DNA of 43,401 bases from Bacillus mycoides (GTDB taxonomy: Bacteria > Bacillota > Bacilli > Bacillales > Bacillaceae_G): assembly GCF_001757995.1 (NCBI RefSeq), contig NZ_LXLV01000040.1, positions 1-43,401 of the forward strand, given 5' to 3'. The notes beneath the pieces were generated by a model that saw only the letters and a program-made list of their open reading frames with translations, was not told where the DNA came from and searched no databases. The stretch's first letter is position 1, and the number at the start of each line of letters is the position of its first letter. Below, in pieces: positions 24,039 to 32,931 of this stretch. The position numbers and the translations under genes are program-made.

Positions 24039-24863
24039 TTAATATCTACGCAATTTCTTCAAAGTCTCCAATATATCATCTGTAAAGGCAGTAGCCCCTT
24101 CATTCTCTAAAGCTCTAAAATATAAACTTCTTAAGAACTCTCTAATATTTTGTACTAAAATATCATGTTGAGGATGTGGGATGTCTTCAACAATTGCTAT
24201 ACTATGTAGCCAATTGCTCCACTCTTCTTCAGTTAAAAGATTTTGGTTACGTAACGACATAATTGGCTTTACTAATCTCTCATCCTCAAAGTTTATGTAT
24301 ACGTAATCACTCAATCGAACCTTCTGACGAACGGCAGCAAGGATTGCATATGAAAACTCACGATTTCTTATCGTACGTGCTAAAGCATCTAGTGCATCAG
24401 CCGCATGTGCCGTAGAGTGTGCCCAGCCTTTTCCTTCTACGTAACCTCTTACATCTTCTTCTAAATATACATATTCCAGAATTTGTTCTGCCACACTGTA
24501 CAGTTGTTCTTCAGATAACAGCGGTTCTCTTTCATGAACAGATAAAATAAGTGGCGGGATTAAAACAGAGAACGCACGTTTAAAAACAGAGTCTGTTCCT
24601 TTTTCACCAATTTTATAAAATAAATAATCAGGACTAATTGCTTGTAACATTAATCCTCGTAACTCTTTTTGTCTAAATACATCATTTGTAATCCATGTGT
24701 GAAGCGTACTATAAATTAATTCATCACGTAATTCAGCATCAGGTGATCCGATATAATCTAGCATCCACTGTGCATATGGATAAGCGTCCACATCTTCTGG
24801 TACAGCATAGTTATTATTTTTAATTTGTTGTAATTCTGCTTTTAATTCTTGTACTTCCATCAT
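24039..24863 (-). CDS. DUF2785 domain protein
   Basis: This 274-residue, mainly helical soluble protein contains the DUF2785 pattern: DELIYSTLHTWITNDVF early, RAFSVLIPPLILSVHEREP in the middle, and RGYVEGKGWAHSTAHAADAL, the conserved core with paired histidines. The repeated helical plan is HEAT-like. No activity is known for the family. The ATG at 24863 has GGGGATAG about 8 nt upstream. Monocistronic. Confidence 0.88.
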   Translation of the reverse strand: MMEVQELKAELQQIKNNNYAVPEDVDAYPYAQWMLDYIGSPDAELRDELIYSTLHTWITNDVFRQKELRGLMLQAISPDYLFYKIGEKGTDSVFKRAFSVLIPPLILSVHEREPLLSEEQLYSVAEQILEYVYLEEDVRGYVEGKGWAHSTAHAADALDALARTIRNREFSYAILAAVRQKVRLSDYVYINFEDERLVKPIMSLRNQNLLTEEEWSNWLHSIAIVEDIPHPQHDILVQNIREFLRSLYFRALENEGATAFTDDILETLKKLRRY

Positions 24864-25138
24864 TATATTTTCTATCCCCTTTTAAAGATTTTTTATATTT
24901 CCCCTTTTACCTTATCTCCCAGCAATTCATTTCATAAAATTAAGTAGATTTCTAAAATCGTTTTCACTATGTATCTATCCTTCTATGAAGTTGATTCAAT
25001 TATATAAAATTTCTCCTGAGAAATAAAAGGAAATACATTGGAACACCAAAGCTTCTCACTTTGTTTACATGCATTTCATGTAAGTTTAGGTTATAAATTT
25101 TCATTTGTATTCAAACGTAGTTACAATCAAAATTCGAA

Positions 25139-25681
25139 TCATTTTAGAACTTGTTTAATAAATTCTGTTTTAGCTTTTGTGTATGCTTCTCTATCTTGGT
25201 TAAACCTTTTAGCTAACTCTTGCTTTAGATTTGAATAATCATAAACCAATTGTGGATTTTCTCGTAAGCGGTTACGAAATAAAAGTTGTTGCTCCCATCG
25301 TTCAGTTCCTTTAATCATCAAATGCAGATGAGCTGCACGCCTATTATTCTTAACTTTCACAAAGAACCTTCTCCAAGGTCTTTCATCTAATTCCGGGCCT
25401 ACATAATGCCAATCATATATAGCCAATTTTGCTGAAATATCGAGCACTCTATCAAATGATTCTGTTTCAGCCATTAGATCAATGATAGGTTTTGCAGGTA
25501 AACCAGGTATGGATGTACTGCCTATATGTATTACTTTGCTTATACCGAGAGGAGCAAGCAGTTCATAAAGTTGCTGTTCTTCATATCGGCCTTTATCTTG
25601 CCAATCAGGTTTTGCATTAACTATCTCTACTGACTCATTCGCCCATACAGGCCAATCGTTCGGATTATCTTTTTTATCCAC
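25139..25681 (-). CDS. GrpB family protein (UPF0157)
   Basis: This 180-residue protein has the GrpB signature VIHIGSTSIPGLPAKPIIDL near residue 55, which is also the hallmark of a nucleotidyltransferase-like fold, with GS and distal acidic residues. C-terminal RNRLRENPQLVYDYSNLKQE is conserved in the family. Function is unproven. The in-frame GTG at 25681 has GAGGGG 9 nt upstream and is preferred; the ATG at 25690 directly abuts that site. It lies 43 bp behind a P-loop kinase gene and is probably co-transcribed with it. Confidence 0.88.
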   Translation of the reverse strand: MDKKDNPNDWPVWANESVEIVNAKPDWQDKGRYEEQQLYELLAPLGISKVIHIGSTSIPGLPAKPIIDLMAETESFDRVLDISAKLAIYDWHYVGPELDERPWRRFFVKVKNNRRAAHLHLMIKGTERWEQQLLFRNRLRENPQLVYDYSNLKQELAKRFNQDREAYTKAKTEFIKQVLK

Positions 25682-25724
25682 CCAACACATCCCCTCTCAC
25701 GAACTTTTTGTTATATAAACGATT

Positions 25725-26393
25725 TTAAATTCCTTTAAATACAACTACCGTATCATCAAAATTACTATTCTGAAATATAACATTCGCACATTCTTTCGGA
25801 TTATGCTCATCTATATACATCTTACAAGCCGCATGATATCTGTTTATAAACATTTTCTCTGCTTCTTCATAACTTCCAAAAGCCTCAGTCTCACGCTCTG
25901 CACCACGTTTTCTCGCAATCTCAAAATCTGTATCTACGAAAATTTTATAGTCAAATAGATACTCAATTTCTTTTTTCAATAAAAATGTTCCATCTACTAT
26001 TAGCACCATATTTGGCGGCGCCACTAGCGGCGTATTATGTACAGGCATGTCCGTTATTAAGTTATGAGAAATCGTTTCATACTGTAAATTCCCGTTAGGT
26101 CCTAAAGGCTTTAATAGCCTTTCTTTAAAAGCTGTATAATCGTGTGCATCTCCATAATACCCTCTTGCTGATTCTTTGCCTTGTGTATAGCGAATCACTC
26201 TTGGATTATGAAAATCGTCAATGCTGGCGCGTGTTACTGGTACTCCTCGTTTTTTTATTTCTTCCGCTAGTTCGTTTGCAAATGTTGTCTTTCCTGAAGC
26301 TATAATACCGCTTACTCCAACTCTTATTGGATGGATTAAGTTTAACGTTAAAATATGATTTGCAATTTCTTTCATTCTCTTTTGGCGATGCAT
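25725..26393 (-). CDS. Uridine-kinase-like P-loop protein
   Basis: This 222-residue protein has the Walker A motif GVSGIIASGKTTFANELA (near residue 28), a substrate segment SIDDFHNPRVIRYTQGKESA and a Walker-B-like LIVDGTFLL, the layout of the uridine kinase/phosphoribulokinase family. The ATG at 26393 follows GGAGGA. Nucleoside or another small hydroxyl substrate is likely, but it cannot be fixed. First gene of a pair with GrpB. Confidence 0.85.
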   Translation of the reverse strand: MHRQKRMKEIANHILTLNLIHPIRVGVSGIIASGKTTFANELAEEIKKRGVPVTRASIDDFHNPRVIRYTQGKESARGYYGDAHDYTAFKERLLKPLGPNGNLQYETISHNLITDMPVHNTPLVAPPNMVLIVDGTFLLKKEIEYLFDYKIFVDTDFEIARKRGAERETEAFGSYEEAEKMFINRYHAACKMYIDEHNPKECANVIFQNSNFDDTVVVFKGI

Positions 26394-26561
26394 GATTTTT
26401 CCTCCTTACTAACTAATTATCACTACTATAATTTTATTATGTTAACAATAAATAGTTCCTCTGCCATTTTAAACAATTAAACTCTATTATTTTATCCTAC
26501 CTTAATTTTCAGAATAAACAAAATAAATATTGATTCTTCCCATTTAGTAAGTTATATTTAA

Positions 26562-26590
26562 ATCGATAAAAAATAACTTATCGATAAAAT
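26562..26590. promoter_or_regulatory. Repeated TCGATAAA elements upstream of HTH-MFS operon
   Basis: TCGATAAA begins at 26563 and 26581 (18-bp spacing). The second copy lies in the perfect palindrome TTATCGATAA (26578-26587). AAGTTAT upstream and ATAACTT between the copies form a further inverted repeat. This lies 40-65 bp before the HTH gene and is a candidate autoregulatory operator. Confidence 0.4.
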
Positions 26591-26627
26591 TTTATTTTCA
26601 ATTCATTACATACAAGGAGGTTTTCTA

Positions 26628-27209
26628 ATGCAATATGAAATGATACTTGAATCAAGTGAACAAATTCATGCTCTCTCTCACCCTTTAAGACAACGTATTC
26701 TATCAATCTTATCATCTAAAGAATTAACGAATAAACAAATTTCTGAAGTGTTAGGTGAAACAGCTCCGAAAGTACATTTTCATGTTAAGGAACTGCTTAA
26801 TGCTGGGATTATTAAACTAACAAAAGAAGAAATACATGGTTCAATTGTGGAAAAGAAATATGCAGCTTCAGCACGCTCTTTTCGTTTATCTTCATCACTA
26901 GAGTTATCTAAAGCAGATGAACATAAACTGTACGAATCCACATTTCATGAAACTTATCGCAATCTTATAGAAAGTATCGATTATTATGAAGGCGCGCTAT
27001 CCAATTCACAAATTTTCCAACAACAAGTTTTGTTAACAAACGAAGAAATCAGCTCTATTCATAAACATTTATCTGCAATCCATGAAATATTAAATGGATC
27101 ACAAACAGAAAAGAAAAAGACTACCAAAAATTCATCACCTTTTTCTCTAAGCTATTTCTTTCATCCTACACCTTTAAATCCAACTAACGGACTTAAAAGT
27201 GATTCATGA
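26628..27209 (+). CDS. ArsR/HTH_20-type winged-helix regulator
   Basis: This 193-residue protein has a winged helix (ALSHPLRQRILSILSSKELT, then NKQISEVLGETAPKVHFHVK) at the N-terminus and a helical C-terminal half. This is the plan of DNA-binding proteins that control adjacent efflux genes. The ATG at 26628 follows AAGGAGG. Its stop overlaps the start of the MFS gene (ATGA), so the two are translationally coupled. Likely repressor of its own operon through the TCGATAAA elements. Confidence 0.85.
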   Translation: MQYEMILESSEQIHALSHPLRQRILSILSSKELTNKQISEVLGETAPKVHFHVKELLNAGIIKLTKEEIHGSIVEKKYAASARSFRLSSSLELSKADEHKLYESTFHETYRNLIESIDYYEGALSNSQIFQQQVLLTNEEISSIHKHLSAIHEILNGSQTEKKKTTKNSSPFSLSYFFHPTPLNPTNGLKSDS

Positions 27210-28459
27210 AAAGTATAGTGACCAATTCTCTTTTTGCTAATAGAAATTTTTCTCTGTTTTTCTTTGGTCAATCCTTATCTACAATTGGTGATGGATTCCA
27301 ACAAATCGCCATCATTTACTTAATATTTGATATGGGTGGAAGAGGCAGTGAAATGGCCTTTTCCCAATTATCATTGTTCCTTCCTCGTATTATGATTTTG
27401 CTATTGGGTGGCGTTGTTGTAGATCGTCTGAATGCAAAACAAATTATTTGGGTTACAGATTTATTCCGTTTCGCTATCATATCCATTTTAGTATTATTGT
27501 TAGCTTTCGATTCTTTAACTTTCCCTTTACTTTATATAATGCTTTCTTTATCAGGATTGGCTAGTGGATTCTTTTATCCTGCATTTAACTCCATTGTCCC
27601 TTCACTTGTAGAAGTAGCAGAATTAGAACAAGCGAATGCTTGGGTGCAGTCCATTTCACAAACTGCTATTTTTATAGGTCCACCTTTAGCTGGATTAGTA
27701 ATTAGTAATTTTGGCGTTACAACTGGTTTCATCATTAACGGATTTTCTTATTTAATTGCTTGCTTAACAGGAATATTAATAAAGAATAAAGAGATTATAA
27801 CGAATAAAATGAAAGAATCGCATATTATAAAAGACTTTTTAGATGGTTTCCAACAAGTTTGGAACGCGAAATGGTTAAGAACTATTTTGATAGTTAATTT
27901 ATTAGGTGGGCTAGCTGTAGTAGGTCCATTACAAATCATATTACCCTTGTATTCGAAAGAAGTTTTGAAAATTGGCACTTCTCAAATGGGTATTGTTATG
28001 GCTGCTTTCGGAATAGGATCTGTACTAGGTATGATGATGATTTCAAAGTTAAAGACCGAATATAAAACACTTCGGATGTTTTATATTCTTGAAATCTTCC
28101 AAGGAATTATTCTTTGTTTTGTAGCTATCCCATCACTCATTATTGTCGTTTTTGCTATAGGCATAGTCGGCATTTTAAATGGCATCGCTAGCATTATTAT
28201 GATTTCAAAAATACAATCCAATGTCCCCTCATATAACCTTGGCAGAACGATGAGCTTTGTTACTTTAGCATCATTTGGAGCAGTACCTATTTCACAATTA
28301 TTATCTGGCTGGCTATCCGGATTTATTCCTCTCAATTTTGTTTTTATTTTTTCATCTGGTTTATTGCTTATTGGTGGATTTTTTGGCGTGATTGTTTCTA
28401 AAAGAAATTCAACCGACAAAGCAAAGAGAATATATGATAATGAAACTATTGGAGGTTAA
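27206..28459 (+). CDS. MFS transporter
   Basis: This 417-residue protein has 12 hydrophobic segments and is of full length for a drug-type major facilitator. The N-terminal NFSLFFFGQSLSTIGDGFQQ and the motif-A-like VVDRLNAKQIIWVTDLFR fit the MFS_3/enterobactin-exporter branch. It has no obvious ribosome binding site of its own and begins 4 nt inside the preceding regulator gene. Substrate unknown; drug or metabolite export is probable. Confidence 0.9.
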   Translation: MKSIVTNSLFANRNFSLFFFGQSLSTIGDGFQQIAIIYLIFDMGGRGSEMAFSQLSLFLPRIMILLLGGVVVDRLNAKQIIWVTDLFRFAIISILVLLLAFDSLTFPLLYIMLSLSGLASGFFYPAFNSIVPSLVEVAELEQANAWVQSISQTAIFIGPPLAGLVISNFGVTTGFIINGFSYLIACLTGILIKNKEIITNKMKESHIIKDFLDGFQQVWNAKWLRTILIVNLLGGLAVVGPLQIILPLYSKEVLKIGTSQMGIVMAAFGIGSVLGMMMISKLKTEYKTLRMFYILEIFQGIILCFVAIPSLIIVVFAIGIVGILNGIASIIMISKIQSNVPSYNLGRTMSFVTLASFGAVPISQLLSGWLSGFIPLNFVFIFSSGLLLIGGFFGVIVSKRNSTDKAKRIYDNETIGG

Positions 28460-28469
28460 ATTGCAGATT

Positions 28470-28513
28470 GCATACAAAAACTAGAGAATGGCTCTCCTCT
28501 AGTTTTTGTATGC
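28470..28513. terminator. Long bidirectional terminator hairpin
   Basis: Perfect 17-bp arms (28470-28486, beginning GCATACAAAAACTAGAG, and its complement 28497-28513) enclose a 10-nt loop. It lies between the MFS gene and the convergent metallophosphoesterase gene. T-rich arms occur on both strands. Confidence 0.8.
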
Positions 28514-28523
28514 ATGATATTCC

Positions 28524-29267
28524 TTACTTCCCCTTAAACCCTCGATACAAAGCAGTTCGTAACTCCTGCTTATATTCCTCAATTTCTGGCATATCGAGCT
28601 CCTCAGCTAGTCGAATGGCTAATTCAATATCATATGGTACACGTACGAGTTGAATGGAAAAGCTCGCTGCTTCTTTTTCATTGTAAGTTCCTTCAAAAAT
28701 TAAATAGGAAGCTTGCGTAATTTCAAGTGGATTTCCTACGCTACCAGCATTACATAACGTTCTCCCCCTAAAATTTTGAACGTATGCTTGATGAACGTCA
28801 CCGTAGCAAACAACATCTGGTTTTCTTTCCCCTTCTATATTCTCTGTCAACTCACTATTTTCGAACATACTAACACGCTCTTCTCTTGAAGCGTGTGGTT
28901 GAATTCTTTCATACAAACTTCTCGGTGAAGCGTGGAACATACGAATGAGTTTGCCGCTCATAAAAAATTCAATTGAAAATGGTAAGCTTCTTAAATACTC
29001 ATTTTGTTCTTCTGACAATTGTTTTTGATGCCATTTTAACGCTTCAAATTCAGTCGGTTTTGTAATAAAATCATCCCAGTTTCCCATTACAACCCCTTCA
29101 CATTCTTTACGAACAATTTCAATTACTTCGCTAGAATGAGGGCCTTTTCCTACTAAATCTCCAAGACAAATAATACGCTCAATACCTCGTAATTTAATAT
29201 CTTTCAGTACGGATTCTAATGCCGGAATATTACCATGAATATCTGAAATTACCGCTATTTTATCCAA
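28524..29267 (-). CDS. Metallophosphoesterase family protein
   Basis: This 247-residue calcineurin-like phosphoesterase of the YfcE/MJ0936 type carries all metal motifs: AVISDIHGNIPALESVL (D-x-H), CLGDLVGKGPHS (GD-x-x-x-x-G), VMGNWDDF (GN-x-D), RMFHASPR and VCYGDVHQAYVQ (G-x-x-H equivalent). The start is TTG at 29267, six bases behind GGAGGG. Third gene of a tight unit with the phosphotransferase-like and VOC genes (gaps of 13 and 11 bp). Substrate unknown. Confidence 0.9.
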   Translation of the reverse strand: MDKIAVISDIHGNIPALESVLKDIKLRGIERIICLGDLVGKGPHSSEVIEIVRKECEGVVMGNWDDFITKPTEFEALKWHQKQLSEEQNEYLRSLPFSIEFFMSGKLIRMFHASPRSLYERIQPHASREERVSMFENSELTENIEGERKPDVVCYGDVHQAYVQNFRGRTLCNAGSVGNPLEITQASYLIFEGTYNEKEAASFSIQLVRVPYDIELAIRLAEELDMPEIEEYKQELRTALYRGFKGK

Positions 29268-29280
29268 ATGAAACCCTCCA

Positions 29281-30219
29281 TTATCTATTGTTTATTATAT
29301 CCACATGATATGATTGATACCATTTTGGAATATAGGATGAAAAATGATTATGATCTTCTAAAATTCTGTTTAATCTCTCTTTCATATCCTCTACTAAATG
29401 TGGTGTACTTCGGTTTGTCCATACGATGTCCGCTGGGAATGTCATTGCTGCATATAGTGAATACAGTTTCCAAAAATGGAGTGACGGATTGCCTCCGCAA
29501 TAACCGTGAACTTGTCCAACCGCAAATGGTTTGCTTATTCTTGTAGTAAAAATTGCTACATTATAAAAATCATGTATTGGATCGCCAAAATCATATCCAC
29601 CAAAATCGATAACGATAAACTCTTTATTATGAATCATACTATTTGCTGGATGAAAATCATCATGTAAAAATGTGATTGGACGATTTTTTAATAAGTCCTT
29701 ATGATTTTCTACAAAGGTTAATACTGGCTTCATATCTAGAAAGTCTACCTCTAAGTCTGTTAATGCTTTCAAGTATCTCTCGTACTTGTTCCACCGAAAC
29801 ATTTCCCACGAATCAATGACATTCTCTTTTTCTATTGCATGAATTCTCTTTAAAACTTCTCCAGCTCTTTTCCCCGCAACATACTGCTCTTTCACCGATA
29901 ACTTACCTAAACTCTCTTCTCCATTTACTCCGTCAATCCATTCAAATATTTGAACGCATTTATTTAATTCTTCCAGTCTTATGAAATGAATTAATTTTGG
30001 CGTCGGGATATGTAATGACTCCAACTGTTTCATATACGTATATTCTTCTTGTTTTCGTTCAAAATTAGCAGAATCACACACTTTTACAAAATACGTTTCT
30101 CGATTCTCTAATTCAACTTTATATTTCTCTTCATGTGAAAAACCTTTTGTAATAGCTGTACATTTTACAATATGAGGCCACCCTAGTTTTCTCTCTATCT
30201 CTCTTAACATTTCCTCCAC
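29281..30219 (-). CDS. Aminoglycoside phosphotransferase (APH)-like kinase
   Basis: This 312-residue protein has the APH/choline-kinase fold. The catalytic loop is FLHDDFHPANSMIHNKEF and the metal motif is VIDFGGYDFGDPIHDFYNV. N-terminal VKVCDSANFERKQEEYTYM supplies the lysine region. Substrate is unknown, and aminoglycoside activity should not be assumed. The start is set at the GTG at 30219, which has AGAGGTG six bases upstream; a GTG three codons earlier lies within that site. It begins 11 bp after the VOC gene stop. Confidence 0.82.
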   Translation of the reverse strand: MEEMLREIERKLGWPHIVKCTAITKGFSHEEKYKVELENRETYFVKVCDSANFERKQEEYTYMKQLESLHIPTPKLIHFIRLEELNKCVQIFEWIDGVNGEESLGKLSVKEQYVAGKRAGEVLKRIHAIEKENVIDSWEMFRWNKYERYLKALTDLEVDFLDMKPVLTFVENHKDLLKNRPITFLHDDFHPANSMIHNKEFIVIDFGGYDFGDPIHDFYNVAIFTTRISKPFAVGQVHGYCGGNPSLHFWKLYSLYAAMTFPADIVWTNRSTPHLVEDMKERLNRILEDHNHFSSYIPKWYQSYHVDIINNR

Positions 30220-30230
30220 AAAGTTCACCT

Positions 30231-31031
30231 CTATTCATATATGTACAAACTACCTAACACCTCATGCACTTTTTTATTTCCCCCTTTAAACCCCACCGCA
30301 AATGGATATTCCCCGTACTGCATTAAACGTTCTTTTACTAGCCCTTCCCCAATCGGTTCACAAAATTGTACGCTAATATTTCCAAACGATACACTTTGAC
30401 ATTCAGCATTCCACTTTTCATTTCTTATGACTGCACTTACTGTAAGCCCCATTACTTCGTTCCATTTCTGAACTGTTTCTCGAACGTTTTTTACCGCATA
30501 ATGAATCGTTTCAATTTCTTCTACTTTGTTTTGATGTTCAGCAATCATCCCTATTTTACGTAAATCGTGTCTTCTTTCTTCATCCGTTTCATTCCACTGT
30601 ATAAAGAATGGTAATTTCGGTCCGTCCACTTCCTGTTTTACAAATAACATTTTCCATTCTAATAGGTGACCATCTTTTCTCACACGTTTCCCTTCAAATG
30701 GTCCTATCGTATGTAATCCATGCTTACTAAACTTAACTACTAGTTCTTCAATTGCATCTGTTCGAATTGCGATTTGTAGCATTCCTTCTCCATTTTGTAA
30801 TTTCACGACCGTTTCCTGTACTAATGGATTTTCTGCTTCTTTCGCTTTTTCTTCATGCTGAACTGCTAAAAATTCTATATATGATAAGTCAAAATAACAT
30901 AAACTATTCCAAGTACCCCAGTTTGTATGCTCACCGCCTAACGCAGTATGAAAACCTAGTGCCTGTATTTGTTTTGCCGCCTCCTCAGGCGTACAATGAA
31001 CTGCATGAACGAGATGATCAAATGCTAACAT
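30231..31031 (-). CDS. VOC family (glyoxalase-like) protein
   Basis: This 266-residue protein has an N-terminal glyoxalase-like half (AFDHLVHAVHCTPEEAAKQI, then GFHTALGGEHTNWGT) and a C-terminal repeat with ETIHYAVKNVRETVQKWNEV. Two vicinal-oxygen-chelate modules are joined as in other Glyoxalase_3-type proteins. Histidines at the start of each half could bind metal. Activity unknown. The ATG at 31031 follows AAGGGGAG. It heads the operon with the APH-like and phosphoesterase genes and diverges from the TSUP gene. Confidence 0.85.
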   Translation of the reverse strand: MLAFDHLVHAVHCTPEEAAKQIQALGFHTALGGEHTNWGTWNSLCYFDLSYIEFLAVQHEEKAKEAENPLVQETVVKLQNGEGMLQIAIRTDAIEELVVKFSKHGLHTIGPFEGKRVRKDGHLLEWKMLFVKQEVDGPKLPFFIQWNETDEERRHDLRKIGMIAEHQNKVEEIETIHYAVKNVRETVQKWNEVMGLTVSAVIRNEKWNAECQSVSFGNISVQFCEPIGEGLVKERLMQYGEYPFAVGFKGGNKKVHEVLGSLYIYE

Positions 31032-31110
31032 GTCTTTCTCCCCTTTCTCTCCATCCTTTTATTGTATATTTTATTTTTCTTTCATTCAATTCAAAAAAAA
31101 TAAAACCTAG

Positions 31111-31140
31111 TTGATTTATACGATTAATATGTATTATAAT
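31111..31140 (+). promoter_or_regulatory. Candidate promoter of the TSUP gene
   Basis: TTGATT (31111-31116) and TATAAT (31135-31140) are separated by 18 bp and would start transcription near 31147. This gives a leader of about 90 nt that contains the hairpin at 31175-31212. Confidence 0.5.
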
Positions 31141-31174
31141 TAAACAAATTTAAATATTGCTGATTGGAAAAACC

Positions 31175-31212
31175 AAAGGCACTTTTCTCATACGGGAAAA
31201 GTGCCTTTTTAT
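31175..31212 (+). terminator. Terminator-like hairpin inside the TSUP leader
   Basis: Perfect 13-bp arms AAAGGCACTTTTC (31175-31187) and GAAAAGTGCCTTT (31196-31208) with an 8-nt loop are followed by T residues, about 10 bp before the ribosome binding site of the TSUP gene. It lies downstream of the predicted promoter and so looks like an attenuator. No plus-strand gene precedes it that would need a terminator. Confidence 0.6.
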
Positions 31213-31235
31213 TTATTATTACAGGGGGATTATTT

Positions 31236-32129
31236 ATGCAGAAATTAATTATCTTTGCTATTATCGGATTTTTCGCTCAATTGATTGATGGAGCGCTTGG
31301 AATGGCGTATGGGGTAACGTCTTCCTCTTTATTATTAATGTTTGGTATTGCACCAGCTGTTGCTTCAGCATCAGTTCATTTAGCGGAGGTAGTCACAACT
31401 GCTGCTTCCGGCGCATCTCATATACGCTTCGGAAACGTTGATAAATATACGGTTTCTAGACTTACATTGCCAGGAGCGATTGGTGCTTTTGTCGGAGCAT
31501 GTTTTTTAAGTAATTTACCGGGCGATGTTATTAAACCGTACATTTCCTTATTTTTATTTACTTTAGGGGTTTATATTTTATTACGATTCATCATTCAAAA
31601 ACAAATTGTTGCTTCAAATAAGCGTATGTCTGCTAAACAACTTGTGCCACTTGGCTTGTTCGCAGGATTTGTTGATTCAACTGGCGGTGGTGGCTGGGGA
31701 CCTATTACGACACCTGTTCTTCTTGCAAAAGGAAATGATGCTAGAAAAGTTATTGGGTCTGTAGATACGAGCGAATTTCCTGTTTCACTCGCTGCAACAA
31801 TCGGCTTTTTCATCTCACTTGGTTGGGAACAAATAAGCTGGGTTTGGGTATTTGCCCTAATGCTTGGTGGTATTGTTGCCGCACCAATCGCCGCATGGTT
31901 AGTACGCATCGTTCCTTCGCATTTACTTGGCGTACTCGTTGGCGGACTTATTATCTTTACGAATATACGTACATTACTTACAGCATTTAAAGTTGATCCA
32001 ACTATTATTACACTTTCTTATGTTGCAGTTGGCCTTATCGTTATTATCTCTATTTTCATTTCTGTCCGTAACCATTCGAAACATTCAACAATTGGATACC
32101 CGGCAAATCAAAAACAAATGCTACCATAA
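31236..32129 (+). CDS. TSUP (TauE/SafE) family membrane transporter
   Basis: This 297-residue protein has about eight hydrophobic segments and the two TSUP repeats. The first begins FFAQLIDGALGMAYGVTSSS and the second carries the matching GLFAGFVDSTGGGGWGPITT motif. Members export sulfite, sulfonates or other organic anions. ATG at 31236 with AGGGGGA upstream is clear; the longer in-frame extension runs through the attenuator hairpin and is not coding. Monocistronic, with a bidirectional terminator after it. Confidence 0.9.
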   Translation: MQKLIIFAIIGFFAQLIDGALGMAYGVTSSSLLLMFGIAPAVASASVHLAEVVTTAASGASHIRFGNVDKYTVSRLTLPGAIGAFVGACFLSNLPGDVIKPYISLFLFTLGVYILLRFIIQKQIVASNKRMSAKQLVPLGLFAGFVDSTGGGGWGPITTPVLLAKGNDARKVIGSVDTSEFPVSLAATIGFFISLGWEQISWVWVFALMLGGIVAAPIAAWLVRIVPSHLLGVLVGGLIIFTNIRTLLTAFKVDPTIITLSYVAVGLIVIISIFISVRNHSKHSTIGYPANQKQMLP

Positions 32130-32137
32130 TTAAGTAA

Positions 32138-32176
32138 AATACCGCCCGATTTACTTCGAGCGGTATTCTTTATTTT
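32138..32176. terminator. Bidirectional terminator
   Basis: Arms AATACCGC (32138-32145) and GCGGTATT (32160-32167) with T-rich flanks lie between the TSUP and GNAT genes, which converge. Confidence 0.7.
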
Positions 32177-32619
32177 TCAATCTTCCAATTTATCATCGTT
32201 TCAGTACTATTTACTCTTTTCATATGTAATTTCTCTAATACACGAATAGAGCTATAGTTATCAAGGAGTGTCTCCGCTATAATCGTTTCCACTTCTCCTG
32301 TTTGAAAAGCCCATTTCATTAATTCACTAACTGCTTCTGTTGCATACCCTTTATTCCAATATTTCTCAATAAATCCGTAACCAATTTCTACTGTATGTTG
32401 CTCGTTCGGTTTCCCTTTAAATCCTATATCACCTAGAACAACATCATCCTCTTTCCGAATAACATACCACGCGCCCCACCGTAATAAAGCCGCATCTTGT
32501 TTCACATTTTCTATATGCCCTAAAATATGCGGGCCACTATTGTATCCTTGATTATTCGCAATTTGAACCCATTCTTCCGTACACGGGATAATATGTAATC
32601 TTTCCGTTTCTAATTTCAT
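32170..32619 (-). CDS. GNAT family (RimJ/RimL-like) N-acetyltransferase
   Basis: This 149-residue protein opens MKLETERLHIIPCTEEWVQ, which is typical of the RimJ/RimL branch. It contains VVLGDIGFKGKPNEQHTVEI and the acetyl-CoA motif YGFIEKYWNKGYATEAVSEL (x-x-G-x-A). C-terminal NYSSIRVLEKLHMKRVNST fits motif B. The ATG at 32619 follows AAAAGGGGA. Substrate unknown; ribosomal-protein or small-molecule acetylation are both possible. Confidence 0.88.
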   Translation of the reverse strand: MKLETERLHIIPCTEEWVQIANNQGYNSGPHILGHIENVKQDAALLRWGAWYVIRKEDDVVLGDIGFKGKPNEQHTVEIGYGFIEKYWNKGYATEAVSELMKWAFQTGEVETIIAETLLDNYSSIRVLEKLHMKRVNSTETMINWKIEK

Positions 32620-32874
32620 AACGATGTCCCCTTTTCAATTAAACAATACTACAATTTTACTATAAATATATAGAATATTCATTCTTTTTCACGCGCACAT
32701 ATGTTTATTCTTTGAAACAAAATATAAAACTAATCCCCTTTTGATATTTATGTCGAATTATATTTTCTGAATTTTCTTTTAATTTTAAAGGGTTTTTCAA
32801 TATTTTTTGCGAAACATTTGTATAACAATTTTTTCTTTGCTTATTGCTACATAATAGTAGGTTCGGGTGGAGTT

Positions 32875-32889
32875 TTGCAAGCGTTTCCT
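32875..32889 (+). promoter_or_regulatory. Candidate cre (CcpA) site
   Basis: TTGCAAGCGTTTCCT matches the degenerate consensus WTGNAANCGNWNNCW at every position. It lies about 43 bp upstream of the predicted -35 of the lysine permease transcript. The consensus is loose, so chance is possible. Confidence 0.3.
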
Positions 32890-32931
32890 ATACAATAACC
32901 GATATTTTTTGACTTTTCCTAACAAAATTCC

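Noticed and set aside
29281-30219. Aminoglycoside resistance gene
   Set aside because: The APH fold is clear, but it is shared by many kinases, and the operon context (VOC protein, phosphoesterase) gives no support for drug resistance.
30752-31114. 120-codon plus-strand frame across the VOC gene start
   Set aside because: Antisense to the VOC gene, with no ribosome binding site and low-complexity Leu/Phe content.
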